Assembly (NCBI RefSeq): GCF_963924675.1
Contig: NC_089222.1
Coordinates: 137,046,281 to 137,110,280 of the forward strand
Source: Phocoena phocoena
Taxonomy: Eukaryota; Chordata; Mammalia; Artiodactyla; Phocoenidae
Reading direction: 5' to 3'
DNA: 64,000 nucleotides
Both the position numbers and the translations under genes were made by a program. Positions 43,859-56,917 of the stretch are shown here, in pieces. How positions within the stretch are numbered: the first letter of the stretch is position 1; every line of letters begins with the position of its first letter. Below the pieces are notes generated by a model that was not told where the DNA came from, ran no database searches, and was given only the letters and a program-made list of their open reading frames with translations.

Positions 43859-46800
43859 GCCAAACAATCAAAAAGCATGGATTTTCAAAGAGATTATTTT
43901 CCCAGCCATGTCTGATTCTGAATTCAAACCCTTAGATTTCATGGTGTTCTATCAAAAATCTACTGAAATCAATCCAAAACAGAAAAATATTGAGGTGAAA
44001 TGTTACCAGCATCAGAAAAAATGTCGAAAATACTTTTCTTATAGAGCAAATGTTCTTTGTTGGTTAAGTGGCTAATGCAAGATGTAGCACATTATGGCAG
44101 TGGGAAATTTAAAAATTATTACTCATTCATTGAGTCAAAGCTTATGTGTCTGGCATTGCTCAAGGCTCATGGGATAGTATTTCTTTGTGCTTTTGCTTAA
44201 TTTTTTTTTTCCATTTTTAATAGTGATTAGTGCATGAAGAAAATCTGGGAGGTAATGAGACAGAATTCCAGAAGGGAATGGCAGAGTAATCCATTTAAGA
44301 GAGGGGAATCCCGTGAAATCTAAGAAATTTGAGCTACCATAACTCCCAGTGTCCTTTAATTTTTGTATTTTTACTTAGCTCACGGGAGAAATCAAAATTC
44401 ATAAATGATGGCTGATCGTGGATCTTTAGGGATAACAAAAGTTGACATGTGATTAACATTCTGAAGAAAACTAGATTCTGGTTATTCTTAACATGCCATG
44501 ACAAGGCCCTTCCAGAATGCAGAGCAGAGGCCATTGAAGAACAGGGGGAAACGTGGGATGAGGTCGAAAAATCAATAGAACCAAGAAGCAGCAAGCATAG
44601 GGCAAGGCGGAAGGAGGGACAGAGAATATACCTCATGGCCTCCTAGAAGAAGTTCTGAAATGTAATGAAGGAAGTAGAGGGAATATCTGTACATTAAACT
44701 GCCTGGAGCCTTCCCCATATTCTCCTAGACTCCTGAGCCTTTCTTTCATAGCATTTTTTCTTTGCTGATTTCGATGTTACCCAAAAAAATTTGTAGAGTT
44801 TCACTGCTGATTTTTTCTCCAGACCATTTGCTCATTCTTGCCCTGGGCACCCTAATCCATAACTATTGTCAGCTGAGACAAAACTAGCTGCTTCACGATT
44901 TACCGACTCATGCAGTCTCCACAACATCGATCCCAGCAGAAATGTAGATCAGCTTTTCCAGGGAGAGCCTCCCTCCTGAAGAAATGACCCTAGGCCAGTG
45001 TCCACCACAGAGAGAAATCCCGAAGAACTCACCTGGGTGTGCAGGCAGGAGTTGGGAGGGTCACAGGGTCTCACAGTCCATGTGACACACCATAGGCAGG
45101 AGCTCATAACTTGCTGCTCCCAGCAGTAAGACAGTGATGTGTCAGCTCTTTTCCTCTCTCCTTGCCAACTAGAATTCATTTGGATCCTAGAAAGTGGAGG
45201 AGACCAGAAATCAGTTTCCCTTATTACCCACTATCATATACCGCTATTTTGGCAGAACTGGGCCCTGCAGCTGTGTGGAGGGCAAAGTCTATTTCAGTCC
45301 TGCCATCAGAATATCCAGCAGCCAATGGACAGGGGGGTTCGGTGTAAACTGGGGGAGGGAGAGGGAGCGGGTTGGAGGGGTGTATGCAAAAGCTACAGGC
45401 ACTGAAGGGGTCAGAGATCTGCTAAATAAAGTGAACCTTTTCTTCCACGATTTGTTTCTCCTTGGATCACCATTGGCAATTGCCCCCCAGATAAGAGGGA
45501 GCCCAGCTGGGGCCACTCTGCAAATTCATGAGGCAGGGGAAACACACAAGCTGGGCATATGCATGATTATTACAGGAAGAGGAAAACACTGGAACTATTT
45601 AGCATCTCATGGTTGGACAGGGCTATTGCTGAGACAGTGGTGGGGAAGAGACAAATGGGGTGGGGAAAATTCTCTAATCTTAATAAAATCTGTTTGCCTC
45701 TTCCAGTAAGTAAAATATTGAGTGATTACGTGTCTGACCCTTTAATATCATCAGTGGAACGAGAGAGATCTAAAGGAAAATATTTAGAAAAACAGAGTCT
45801 ATATTTTGCCTTGCCTGTGTTATGCCTTAATAGGTTCTCTCATTAGCAATAAGCCAATTCTATATAAACAATGTTTTCTCAGCAGGCAACAGCAAGTTAA
45901 TAAGGTACCCTCAACACTCCTTAGAGCTCCCAGGCTTTAAGAACCTACCTAAAGAGATATTGTGGCTTTCCTGGTACTCGGCACACATTTCAGTGGGGAA
46001 TAAATGGGTGTGTGCGAGGCAGTAAAGAGCAACTTCCCTTAACAAGCTTACTCTTTTCTGCCACTGTCCACCAACATGGGGAAACGTGAGCAAAGCAATT
46101 ATTCAGGCCTTACCTGCAAAAGGGGAAATATCATACAACCATCAGAATACATACTACAAAGGTTAATTCATTTTTTCTTTCTAAATGACTTTTTTTTCTC
46201 AATTTGGGAAGATGTTTTTAGTCCTTATTTTAAACAGATGTAACTTCTGAGGTGGGCAGATAAGCCATCTGAGTTTTAAAACCATAAGTCATTATTAATT
46301 GACTTTAGTTATCAAATTAAGTTTCTTCAAAGATCTGCTGACTTACTAAACCCCAAATCGGACACAATTGCTTTCCTGCACCTTTCCACTTCTTGATCAG
46401 CTACAAAATCTGATGTTTGAGATGGATTCTATTTGCCTTTGCCCAAAACTTCTTAGAACCAAACTGGAAAATTATTTCTCTTTCCTCATCCTATTTAGAC
46501 TTTGTACTTCCCTGGGAAAATGTAAACAGTATTTGCAAAACAGCTTAAGGAAAACCCAATTATTTCCCTGGTTTTATTAACTTGATATTTGTACCAGTAA
46601 CTCTGTACTTCCACACGTATCAATAAAGTTTATCACTTGTTTCCTTCATGGATTGGCTGACATGGTCAGGGCAAAATTTAATGTCTTAAGGTCAGTATTT
46701 TGGAATTATAAAAATGATTATTTTGGACATTCTTTGTAATATTATATATAGTTCAAAAGCCAACCTCTAAAAGTCTATTCCCCTTTAAGAAATGCCATAA

Positions 46801-47809
46801 TTATCTTCAATTATAAATTTAAACACATATAAATCTGTATTATAATTGGTATACTTTAAATCAGTTACTCACTTGGATCTTTAAGAATACGTTTAAAACC
46901 AGTATAGTATAGGAATACTTGCTATTGATCAAAAATAGAAAGATTTCACAATATGTGTTAACCTACATCTTACTTACCTTTCTTTTTCTTTACCTTATGA
47001 AATAAAAATGTTCTGCAAAATAGGATTGCTACTCCCAAGCCCCCCTAGACAAGCCATTAAAATCAAAATGACAATCTTATTAGCTTTAACTTTAATTGGT
47101 TTTATACAATCAGTGCTTTAAGTTGTTAGGTAAATTCACTTCTCAATATATTTTAAGTATTAAAAGATTACCTTGATGTCTAATAAAAATAAAATAGTTG
47201 TACTAGCTTTAACTAAATTGTTTTTTCTTTTTAAGCATTACTTCCCCTCTGTCTTTCATTTTATGTTATATGCACTGCGCGTATTCCCAATATTTTTAGA
47301 GTTTCAATACCCTACTGTTAACATATTTATGTTTTACTTGAAGAGAATTGAAACATATTTTAAAAGTTGAAAGTTTACCTCATTCCTTCAGAACACTCAG
47401 TACACGTCAATGTATCACAGTATCAGGATTGATCATCATCTATTTAGGGGCTGAATCATTCATATCCTAACTAGAATTTCTCATCTTTCTTTCAAAAAAC
47501 TTTAAACAGGTATAAATAAGTTTTAATATCCTGAAGATTTTAATAGGAAAATCACATTTGTATGGTTATACTTCTAATAATTAAATCATTTTAAAGCTAG
47601 AGGAATACGTTAGCTCAAACATTATTTTGAGGACAAGAAAATGGAGCTCCAGTATATATAATTTATTATGTGGCAAACAAACAAAATGCAATCTTGAATT
47701 AATTCACTGACACTATTCCTTGAGTAACAATAAAACAACAAAACTGTAAACAGTTTCAATGTATGTTATATTGTTATTTGTAAATCCAGAAAAGCAAGCA
47801 CAACTAAAA

Positions 47810-47834
47810 AACAAACAAACAAACAAAAAAAAAC
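47810..47834. repeat. (CAAA)n microsatellite
   Basis: Four CAAA units run into a poly(A). No repeat body is attached. Confidence 0.85.
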
Positions 47835-49629
47835 CTTAAATTTTACATTCTACTCAAAGATACAGGTGCTCTGACTATACCAAATTTGTTCTAATACCCA
47901 AAGCAAGGGTTCTTAACATCGTTTTTGTTTTGTTTTTTTTCATATTACATCACATTTCACTGACATTTAAGTTATCAACCAGCTGAAGGGACTAAAACCA
48001 GGCCCCCCTTACTACTCAAAAAGATAACATTCACAGTGATAATGTGTCAAGCAACTGTACTCGAGTGATTTTGATTTTGATTCATTTCTTGTCTTTACAA
48101 CTTTCACTTTGACCTTTTTCAAATGGACACAGAAATGAGTGAGTGGTGTGATTTCTTTTCATTCATTTATTTGACCATTCTAAACCTTTCACTGAGTGCC
48201 TAATATACGTGAAGCATTATAAAATGGCATGACCACAAATAAAGCAAATATTGCCAAAGCTTCGATTAACAAAAACAGCATGTCTGGAATGAGGTAAGTG
48301 CTGGCTCAGATACTACTAGAGTATCATTTTCAGCCATCCTCTAATAAGGATGCACCTGGGGTGCACTAAGAAGTAAGTGACCAGAAATCGTCAGCCTGCA
48401 ACTTCCGGATGGACTAGGAATGTGTAGCCAGGGAGGAGATACCTTGGTTGTAATAAACTTTGTCTTGGAGTTCCTCAACTGTATCATTTAGTTAAGGCCT
48501 CTCCTATTTTTCTGTAGTATTTTTTTTCTCAGACTTAGTTGTGCTTTCTTACTTTTCAAGCACATATAACTATGTTTATTTTACTCCCCCCCAATGGATA
48601 CACAAAACTGCAGGATCTCCTAACAAGTCCTCTATGTTGAACACTTTCAGGGCATCATTTACCAGTGGGAAGGAATACTTCCTGCTCGTTTGCCTTTTAG
48701 CATTTATGTTTCCTTCTTAACTACACTTCAAGCAAGAACGTTTGAGCTCACCCAAGTCCTGGAATTGGGTAAGGATTCCTCTGTTTACTTAAAATATTTG
48801 CTTAAGTTTTGCTTCATTTGTTTAAATACCCAATAAACCAGTAGTAAGTTCTTTAGTTCACATTCTATGTTTAAACCAAAAAGAAAGAATAAGTATGATC
48901 ATATTGTGAAGTATATATGGTAAAGAATAAACTGGACTTTAAATTTATCACAGAGAGATTTTGATCATCTATCTCCAAGGTTAAGTTATTTAACTGTTCA
49001 TAAAATTTGCCAAGCTTTCCTCACATCATTAGGATGTTTCAAATTGTAACCCCCAAAATCATTTGTTTTTACCTCAATAATTTTATCTTGACTCTTTTTA
49101 ATAGGCATGTGAATGTCTTTCAATCCCTAAGTCTCTCCAAGACCAAACTAAAAAGGAAGACAGAGAGAGAAAATAAAAATCCCTTTCTTTGCCTCCTTCT
49201 AACCAATAATCGCTTATGAAGTTCATCAGCTATGAAGGACAGAAAAGGCAGAATCACAGACACAACTGGAAAAGTAACAGGAGGTACCTTTCCATCCCAC
49301 AGACTAACTTTGTGATGTGCTTCATTTAGCAGTTCCCAGGCCCAGGTGGAAATTCTCTAGCATCTTCTTAATAAAGTTTCATGTTGGGAAAGTTTCATGT
49401 AACAAGTCATGTTTATCATGTCAGCAGATTTTTTTTTTTAAGCTAAACTAAATTCATAGCACCACGCATGATTTACAATAAAACCTTAACGAAACGCTGA
49501 GAACTGTTTAAAAAGCTGCAGCAGGTTTTTAAGGAAATTGGTTGTCTGTATTTACTCTTTGAATTAAGTGTTAAAGAAAAACAGAATAATAATATCTAAA
49601 ACCCTGGTTTCCTGTAACAACAATAATTA

Positions 49630-49720
49630 TGATAACTAACATCTGTATATGGCTTTACAGTTTGCAAAGTGCTTTCTCATACATTACCTCATTTAGTAGA
49701 GTGGAAATGTTTAATGATCC
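49630..49720 (-). mobile_element. MIR-class fragment
   Basis: 'tatggctttacagtttgcaa', 'agtgctttctcatacattac' and 'ctcatttag' resemble a MIR-related sequence. It is short and diverged. Confidence 0.45.
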
Positions 49721-49829
49721 CAGTCTTAAACTGCATTTCATTAATAGTATATACATATAATATTAATAAGCACATATATGCAATATTATATATATAATAT
49801 TAATAAACACATTTAGAAGAAACCGTCTT

Positions 49830-50830
49830 CATAATCACTCTGCACTAAGCCTGAACAAAAGGGAGATAGGGAGACGCTGAAATCCAATATCAACCCCATA
49901 AATCAAATAAATGTCAAATAAAACCTGTCAAACACTTCATAATGTTCTGTGCATGTCATCAAACTCAAGGAGAACCCTGCTGTGTCACCTCAGAATGATG
50001 AAGAGATCTAAGGTGTGAAAGCACGCTGTTAGAAGTTTCATTAAAGCCTTATTTACTAGTTCCAAACGAAGTTACATTGATCTTTTAAACTATTGCTAAC
50101 CACAAATGCATTAAACCTAAACAGTCTTCATTTACTGAGAAATAAATGTGTCAGCAGAATCATGACTTTTGTCCAATGTTGTTCCGGCATTTAATTCACA
50201 GAGGCTCAGTGTTAAGCTTTTTATTGCTTGCTGTGCTAAAGCCTGTTCATTTAACTGCAAATATATTTCCTTCCTGCATCATTATCAAAATTGTTATCTT
50301 AAGGAAATATTGTTTTTAAATAATCTGCTGGAAAACCAGAGCCGTACATGGGCTTATTCCGAATAATTGTTTCCTGCTACAGATGAGTTAGCAATTAAGT
50401 GGTAACGTTGCTCAAACAATTTTAAAAGGAGGTGAGGATAAAAGGAATCGGACTGTGCTGATCCAAGTTATGAGAAGCTTTTGGAGTTTTTTGTGGAGTC
50501 AACATGCACTCGTGGCTGATTTAATCAATACTTACCTGTTTACATTTTAAAAGAACTTGGTTAATGGTTCCAGGGCCTAATCTAATAAATAAATCATTTC
50601 AATGTAGGTTGTAATTTTGTGAGATATGAATTAATTCAAAAGTGACCTTAGTCTTTCTATCCTTGAAATGGAGACAAATGTTCTGCATTTGACCTTGACC
50701 TTGATCTTTCCTTATATTAATTTGGGGAAAGGACTTGCAGCCAGGTTTTAAATTAAATGATGCCAGTAACACTATTATGGGCACACCCATACTAAAGAAA
50801 AAAATTAAGATGCTATAATAAAATAAGGAA
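49830..50830. promoter_or_regulatory. Candidate conserved enhancer block
   Basis: A kilobase without any recognised repeat or credible exon. It carries an NKX-like TTAAGTGG at 50395-50402, and a triplet of nuclear-receptor-like half-sites TTGACC TTGACC TTGATC at 50689-50706 (containing TGACCTTGA, the reverse complement of an ERR/SF-1-type TCAAGGTCA). Several TAAT and AATAAT homeodomain-like cores are also present. The sequence texture is like that of deeply conserved developmental non-coding elements. That is inference; chance in AT-rich DNA is possible. Confidence 0.4.
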
Positions 50831-53800
50831 GAAAATGCATTATGTGACTCCAGAATCTACAGTACTTACATGCACTTTTTAAAAAATTACTTTTCCATAG
50901 CTAAATACAACAGGCATGGCATGTTTGTTTCAGTGGGTGAAAATGTATCGACAGCATTCCCAATTCTTCATTAGTTAAATCCACACTAAATAGATTGCAT
51001 CATATCGTCCATTAAAGGAGACTTACAAAAAAAGGAAGTGCTCTCTAGGAGATGACTCCAGTTCAATAGTATTTAAATTCAAGAAAAGAGCAATTGTTTA
51101 CTGAGGAGATGACTATGGGAAATACTTTAGAGAGTGTTCATTATTTCTGAGATTAGTTCTATTGCTAACAATGGAGAAAGACACAATTTCTAGAAATTAA
51201 AGCAATATTAATCAAGCTTCCAATGGGAAGCAACCAAGATAATTCAAACTTGTAGTTAAAAAAAAATTGCCAGTAATTGACTGGTGATTATTGCTCTACT
51301 TCAAAAGAATTGAGAAACCCTCCATGTACCTGTTACTACATGGAATTATCCAGTTTATTTCAGAGGGAAACAGTAAGAAAATGATTGGCAGGGTGGGACC
51401 AGAAATGGGTGGACCCCTGCAGTGGACCAATGAGCAATTAGCCATGTCCTGCGTGGCCAAGACTGGGGAGTGACAGGAAGACATAAATGATAAGAGTCTA
51501 AGGTAGTAAACACTCACAGCCTACCTTGATTCATCCTGTCCTTTGTCCGCCATGGAGTATCGGGAACATGGGCAAGGGACACCCATTCCCAAGGTACAGA
51601 GGGTACCCACCCCAAACTTCCATAATACATCTTCCTCCCAGCAGCCTGGAAACCAACAGACTTGTCTAGGTATTTTCTGGGTTTCTCCTGCAGAACTCAC
51701 AGAGCGAAGGGCTCCAGGAGTGTGATGGAAATGGGTAGCAGCTACTAAGTAGTTAGAAAATGGAGTTAGAAAATGGGTAATACGGGAAAGAAATTTCTAT
51801 TTCTGCAGTCAGCTGAGCCTCTGAAACCTGGCTTCCAAAGAATGAAGGTGTTACCTTGACAAGGCTGTTGATGGGCATCCTCTCACGTCTCTGCCCACAT
51901 GCATCTTTCAACGTGCTCTCCCACCGTCACAACCTTCTGCTGCTGTCACCCTCCTCCTCTCCCGGGTCTCACATGGTTATAAATATTGCAGTTCTCGAGC
52001 ACTTGTGTGCCCTTCCGCCGGCTTCAGAACTCCTCTCCTTGCTCGCTCACCTCCACACACCTCCCACCACTTTAATTTTGACCTAACATTACCTGTGGTT
52101 TTCTTGTAGCTTCCACCATCCATTTAGGTACTCCAAAGGATTGGATTATTGTCTTAAATGCCTTCTTGAAATCAAGACCCAATTTTTTTTTGAGGTCAAA
52201 GCTCAGATTTCCTCTTGCTCACAGTCACCTGCTATTTGGCAATCTTCTGCCATCCATAAAAGCATCCTGCATGTGCTAAAGTGTACCGCAACATACTAAC
52301 TCTTTGCTGCTCCCAAGCCAAAGAGATGCTCAGCGAGGATTTACCTTCTCTTCTTCTGGTCTTACCTTAGCCTTCACGGGACGCCAGGTATATGCATGCA
52401 CTTCATATGTTCTCATTCTCTGAAAATCCAGGCGAACAATGTCAGTATCACCAGCTACCTAATTTTCCCTTAAGAAAATATATGTTTAACAAAACTTTAG
52501 GACCTTCTGGAGATCACAGCTGAGGAAAAGTATCTGAGTACTTTGAAACAATTAATTCGAAAACCTGAGACACAGTATACATTCTTTTTATGAACAACAA
52601 CATGGATGTTTACATTCAAGTTCCTGCCTAGATGTGGACACAGATGTCTCAAGCTGGTAACAGGCAGAGCAAATCAGACTGGAAAGTGTGTTTTAGCCCA
52701 CACAGGCTAATTCGTATCTTAACCTGGTCTGGATCCAATACATAAAAAGCTGATGACCTGACAACAGAGACCATGTTCCCATACTTTCTGTAGTGACTGG
52801 GCAGACATTGTATTCTTCAGATACAACATATGTTTTCCAGGACTTGAGGAACCCAACCCATTTCTCTCAAACATATAACCTGTGTGACCCCCAGGGAGAT
52901 TTGAATGGTCCACGCTTGATCAATAAATTTTTTGAAAGTCAAGAAAATTTTGATGAATAAGAAATAAATAGATTTTTACTCAGTGTGCTTTTGGGAATCC
53001 TCTTAATAGCTTCATTCCAACCACATCCCAATCCAGTGACTATACTTGTTCACTTTTTCTAATGATGAAACAGGGTTGGTCCCTTTGCATATCTGGCAGC
53101 TAAGAGAAACCATGAGCATCCATCAAGGGCATTAAGTGTTAACCTCACTTTCACTTTATGAGTTTCGGGCCATAGGCTCGTGGACCAACCCAACCGTTGA
53201 TCCATAAACAGTGTCCCCATCCTGAAGAGTATAAAGTGAGGTTAAGCACAAGAAACCACCAAGAGTATCTCCTTCAAATATTTACAAGGCTGTAATATAT
53301 GTATGTGTTTTATGTCTTGGTCAATATGTCTGATTGGTGGGAGTTCCATTTTTATGAGTTCCAGGTGCTTTGACTCATGAGCTTTTTATTCACATCTAGA
53401 ATATAGGTATATATATTTCCAGATATAATCTTATCCAGCCTCTTCAGATGTTAGTACTAACAATTTCAAGAATATTCAAGCAATAGGATGGAAGAGATTC
53501 CTCTAGAATGAAACCAAAACAATATTAATAACAACCATAAGACCAAGATGAAACATTATGAGAGCCTCATTTGGGAAGCTTATCTAAAGAATAAGCTGTT
53601 TATTAATGAGTATAAACCCTATTTATACATTCAATCATTCCCATCTTCAACTCATTGCTCTACTTTTTCTTTCAATATTTTATTTCTATATGATGCCCCT
53701 TGACCCCTCAGTAGGTTTCATTGGAAGGGTATGCTCTTTGAGAAAATAAGATCAATAATGTTATTACTTTCAACTGCGCTATCATTTTCACAGATCCAAG

Positions 53801-54939
53801 TTGAAATGAAATCAATTATGAGAACAAGTAGCACTGTTTTATTACTAATGAATGAATTTAGCATTGTTTCCCATATTCCCACCACTTAAAATGGAAGAAA
53901 TAGAGCAAATGTGGTCCAGGCTAATGGTGGAAATACTTCAGTATCGTCCGTATACAGCTAATATAAACCAAAGTGGTTTATTACTACTGTTTTGTGATTT
54001 ATGACTCACATTATGACTTTATTTTGAAATGGTTGCATGAAATATTAATGTGTGGTGAAAGAACACACAAGAAGGAGCAGGGATCATGTTCTATCAGATG
54101 TTAGGCTGCTCAGTGATTTATTCCTCATAATACACTGAACTCAAGTCTTAGTATCCTATTTGCTTTCTTATTGTAATCAGCCCCTCATATTCAAACTTTT
54201 CAAGGTGAGGTAGCCCTACTTTTGTTCCTAGATTGTAGGTTGTGTACTGTTAATTTTTAAAAGGATGGAGTGGTTTATAACAAATGTGAATAATTTATAG
54301 CAAATGTTCTCAGCATTGATTAGTGTTCTTTAGAAATAGAATGTCCTCTTGATATGCATTACTCCTTTAATGCCTTATGAAAAGTCAGAAGACCTATTAC
54401 TGCACTGCTTAATGGACAAATCAACTTTAATTTTAGTCATATATAATATGAAAGATAAGTACCTATGTTTTTCCCTGTTTGGGATTTGCCAGGCATTAAC
54501 ACTGAACATTAGCTCAAAGCAATCTAAAGAGAAGTTAACAATAGGACACAATTGCTCTCCCTTGGAATTGACATTTGATCTGGTTTCTCCAAACTTTGGG
54601 GTGGATGGTTTCTGAAATCTTTCATTTTGCTTCACTTTAAGTCATTCTGCACCTCACTTTACAAAGCTCCAACCTGGGGACTTAAGTAACAGATTCCACA
54701 ACAACTTTACTGAACAAGTATATTAATTTATACAGTTTCCTATTTCATTTTAATTTGATCAACTGCATCCAATGCATGAAAAACAGTATCTTTTTGAATC
54801 ATCATGAAAGTTAACATGGTTTGATTTTTATAGTATGGAATTCACCAACTACGATTTTATCATATATATTTAAATGTCAATTATTGGTAAATAAAGAAAA
54901 TAACATAAAATAATAGTTGACACTGTTCTTTCTATACAA
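50831..54939. other. Repeat-poor region, no gene recognised
   Basis: Four kilobases of mostly unrecognised sequence with small open frames (for example 51543-51725, 51856-52086, 54349-54635) that show no domain. A pyrimidine-rich patch occurs near 51880-52060. Nothing is firmly supportable. Confidence 0.45.
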
Positions 54940-55155
54940 ATGACATACACTGTCCAAGAGCTTTACATATATTAACTGACTTTATTCTCTCAATAACCTG
55001 TAACATAAGTACTGTTGTAAGGCCTGACATACAAAGAGGAAACTGAGGCACAGAATCAGTAAGTAACGTGCCCTAGTGACACTGCCAGTAGCGGAATTCG
55101 ATTTAAGAAATTAGATGGCTTGATTTCAGAATCTATGCTCTTACTACTACACTAT
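54940..55155 (-). mobile_element. MIR SINE, antisense
   Basis: Reverse-complement MIR landmarks are 'tttacatatattaactgact', 'aagaggaaactgaggcacag', 'gtaagtaacgtgccctagtg', and 'atctatgctcttactactac'. It is one of the better preserved MIRs in the window. Confidence 0.85.
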
Positions 55156-55479
55156 TCCTATTGTCCTTTGCTCAGAAACATTTAGCTTCAATGCCCTTTG
55201 TATAAACACAGAAAAATGAAAAGATCTAATGATCTGGACCTTAAGAGTACAAAATCTAACTTTATGAAGGACCAATGTTAAGAATTAGGTTCAAATGGTG
55301 AAAGGGGAAAAGGACAGATTTTGCTTTTGAAATTCTTTAACATGTCCTTGAACACCCATGGTCATCCAAATGGCAAGATGGCTACCTCCTGCATGCTCCA
55401 GGAAGAGTAAAATGTACACCAAGAGCACTAGGGCAGAGAGAACTTGGCTATGAATACACATCATACTGGGCAATCCTGG

Positions 55480-55600
55480 GATTATCGCTGAACTTCTCTG
55501 AGACAAGATTTCCATTTCCAAACTAGATAATAACACCCACCAGTAAAGCAGTTGTGACAATAAGAGCTAATATAAAGTGTCTGGCATATAGGTCCACAGT
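55480..55600 (+). mobile_element. MIR SINE 3' part, sense
   Basis: The order 'gaacttctctgagacaagat', 'ccaaactagataataacacc', 'gtgacaataagagctaatat', and 'gtgtctggcatataggt' matches the 3' half of a sense MIR. Confidence 0.65.
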
Positions 55601-56917
55601 ATGTTATGATATATATCTGTTGTCATTGTTTTTGTTCTATCAGTTTTATTCTTTCAGCAAGCCTACCCTCAGACCGAGTCACTGCATGAGTGCAGGGAAC
55701 TCAGCCCTTTAATGATGTTAACCCCTAAGCTCTTTAGTTACCCTCCCCGCCTTGCTCCTGCCATTCAAACTTACATTGCAACTCACTCAGTTAAATTCAC
55801 ATGCATTCTTAACCTCCAATAGCCATTGGAAAAATGATACAAGAGACACTGAGAAGGCAGAGGGACTATGTGATGTCCTACACAAACACGTCTCCACTCA
55901 GGGAAAATCCTTTTAGGGAAGATGCTTTGCTCTTACCTCTGTGGTTCGGTTGGTAAATGTGTGACCCCTGATATTCCTTGTCTGTGAATTCCTAGTCCTT
56001 TCCCAGCAAGATGAGGGCTTGAGAGAATAAATAGAAGAAAATCCAAGAGAAAAGAATCTGTATGATTTGGGAAAAGAAGACAGATGGAAACCAAGAGGGA
56101 GAAGAAATGAAGAAACGAGAGAAAGAGAGAAAAGGTTTCTTCCAGAGAGAAAGTAAATCAATAGTAGACATTTCCGCACGGAATAACTGTGATAGAAATA
56201 GGATGCAAACTGAGCCAGGCTCATTTATTGTTTTGTGCATCCAGTTATAGAAAGTAGCGTGAATAGCAAAGGGCTCTGCCACAAACATGGAATTCCCAAA
56301 AATGAAAAAGGGCAATTCCATGGAAGTGAAGCATTGCTGCAACCTTATTGTATTATTATTATTATTATTATTATGAAAAAGCACATCACATGCCAAGGGC
56401 TGTTCAACTTTGTAACTTAGCTGCCCTAAGACAAGGGTGTGAGGTCTAAATGCTCCTCCCTTGACCTAACCAGAAGTGGATGGAAATATAACCCTTTATC
56501 CAACTGAGGCTCCAAGGAATGATTTTTAAAGTTGCCTCCATCTCTTTAGATGTATGCATGAGGGGAGAAATGGCCTGTGTAGAGCAGTTTTTTAAATGCT
56601 GCTTAATATTTTTCCTTTATATCTACCATCTTTTTCTTTTGACTGTTTTGTGTCATAAGGATCATGACTACTTTTTTTTTTTAACTTTTGCTACCTCCTT
56701 TCTCTCATCTTTCTTTCCCAATTTTAATTCTTCCCTGAGAACGATCAGAACCCCAGACTTCAGTCTAGACTTCCCATAGCTCCCCCTCCTCTCCCACTGC
56801 AATGACCCAATTGCCTGATTGTGAATGAGTAAGTGTCACGGAAAAGAGGTCTACGTACATAACTACTAACCTATGCTCCATGATGGAAAGTTCTAAAGCC
56901 AAAAAGACTACTTTGGA
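55601..56917. other. No gene; (ATT)n tract
   Basis: Unrecognised non-coding DNA between a MIR and the full-length L1. Open frames on both strands at 55913-56420 have no domain and cross the (ATT)n tract. The last 40 bases flank the L1 5' end. Confidence 0.4.
56350..56375. repeat. (ATT)n triplet microsatellite
   Basis: Eight clean ATT/TTA units, likely polymorphic. Confidence 0.9.

Larger units (their letters stand above)
41432..45850. other. Repeat-poor region, no gene recognised
   Basis: About 4.4 kb with a (TG)n tract, a poly(A) run and no recognised transposable element. Overlapping open frames at 45139-45846 (longest 171 codons, plus strand) contain no domain I know and no clear exon boundaries, so I do not call a gene. 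A faint LINE2-class trace lies near 44120-44185. Confidence 0.45.
45851..49829. other. Repeat-poor AT-rich region, no gene recognised
   Basis: Four kilobases nearly free of recognisable repeats. The sequence is AT-rich with a (CAAA)n tract at 47810-47834 and a MIR-class trace at 49630-49720. At 48445-48480 'tgtaataaactttgtcttgg' recalls an LTR polyadenylation region, but weakly. No exon was found. Confidence 0.45.

Noticed and set aside
45139..45846. Overlapping open frames up to 171 codons in a repeat-poor region, possible host exon
   Set aside because: No recognisable domain, overlapping frames on both strands, no defensible splice sites. Length is not beyond chance for a 64-kb window.
48280..48490. 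Possible solo LTR ending in 'aataaactttgtcttgg'
   Set aside because: Only the polyadenylation-like end is suggestive; no LTR start, no duplication and no family recognised.
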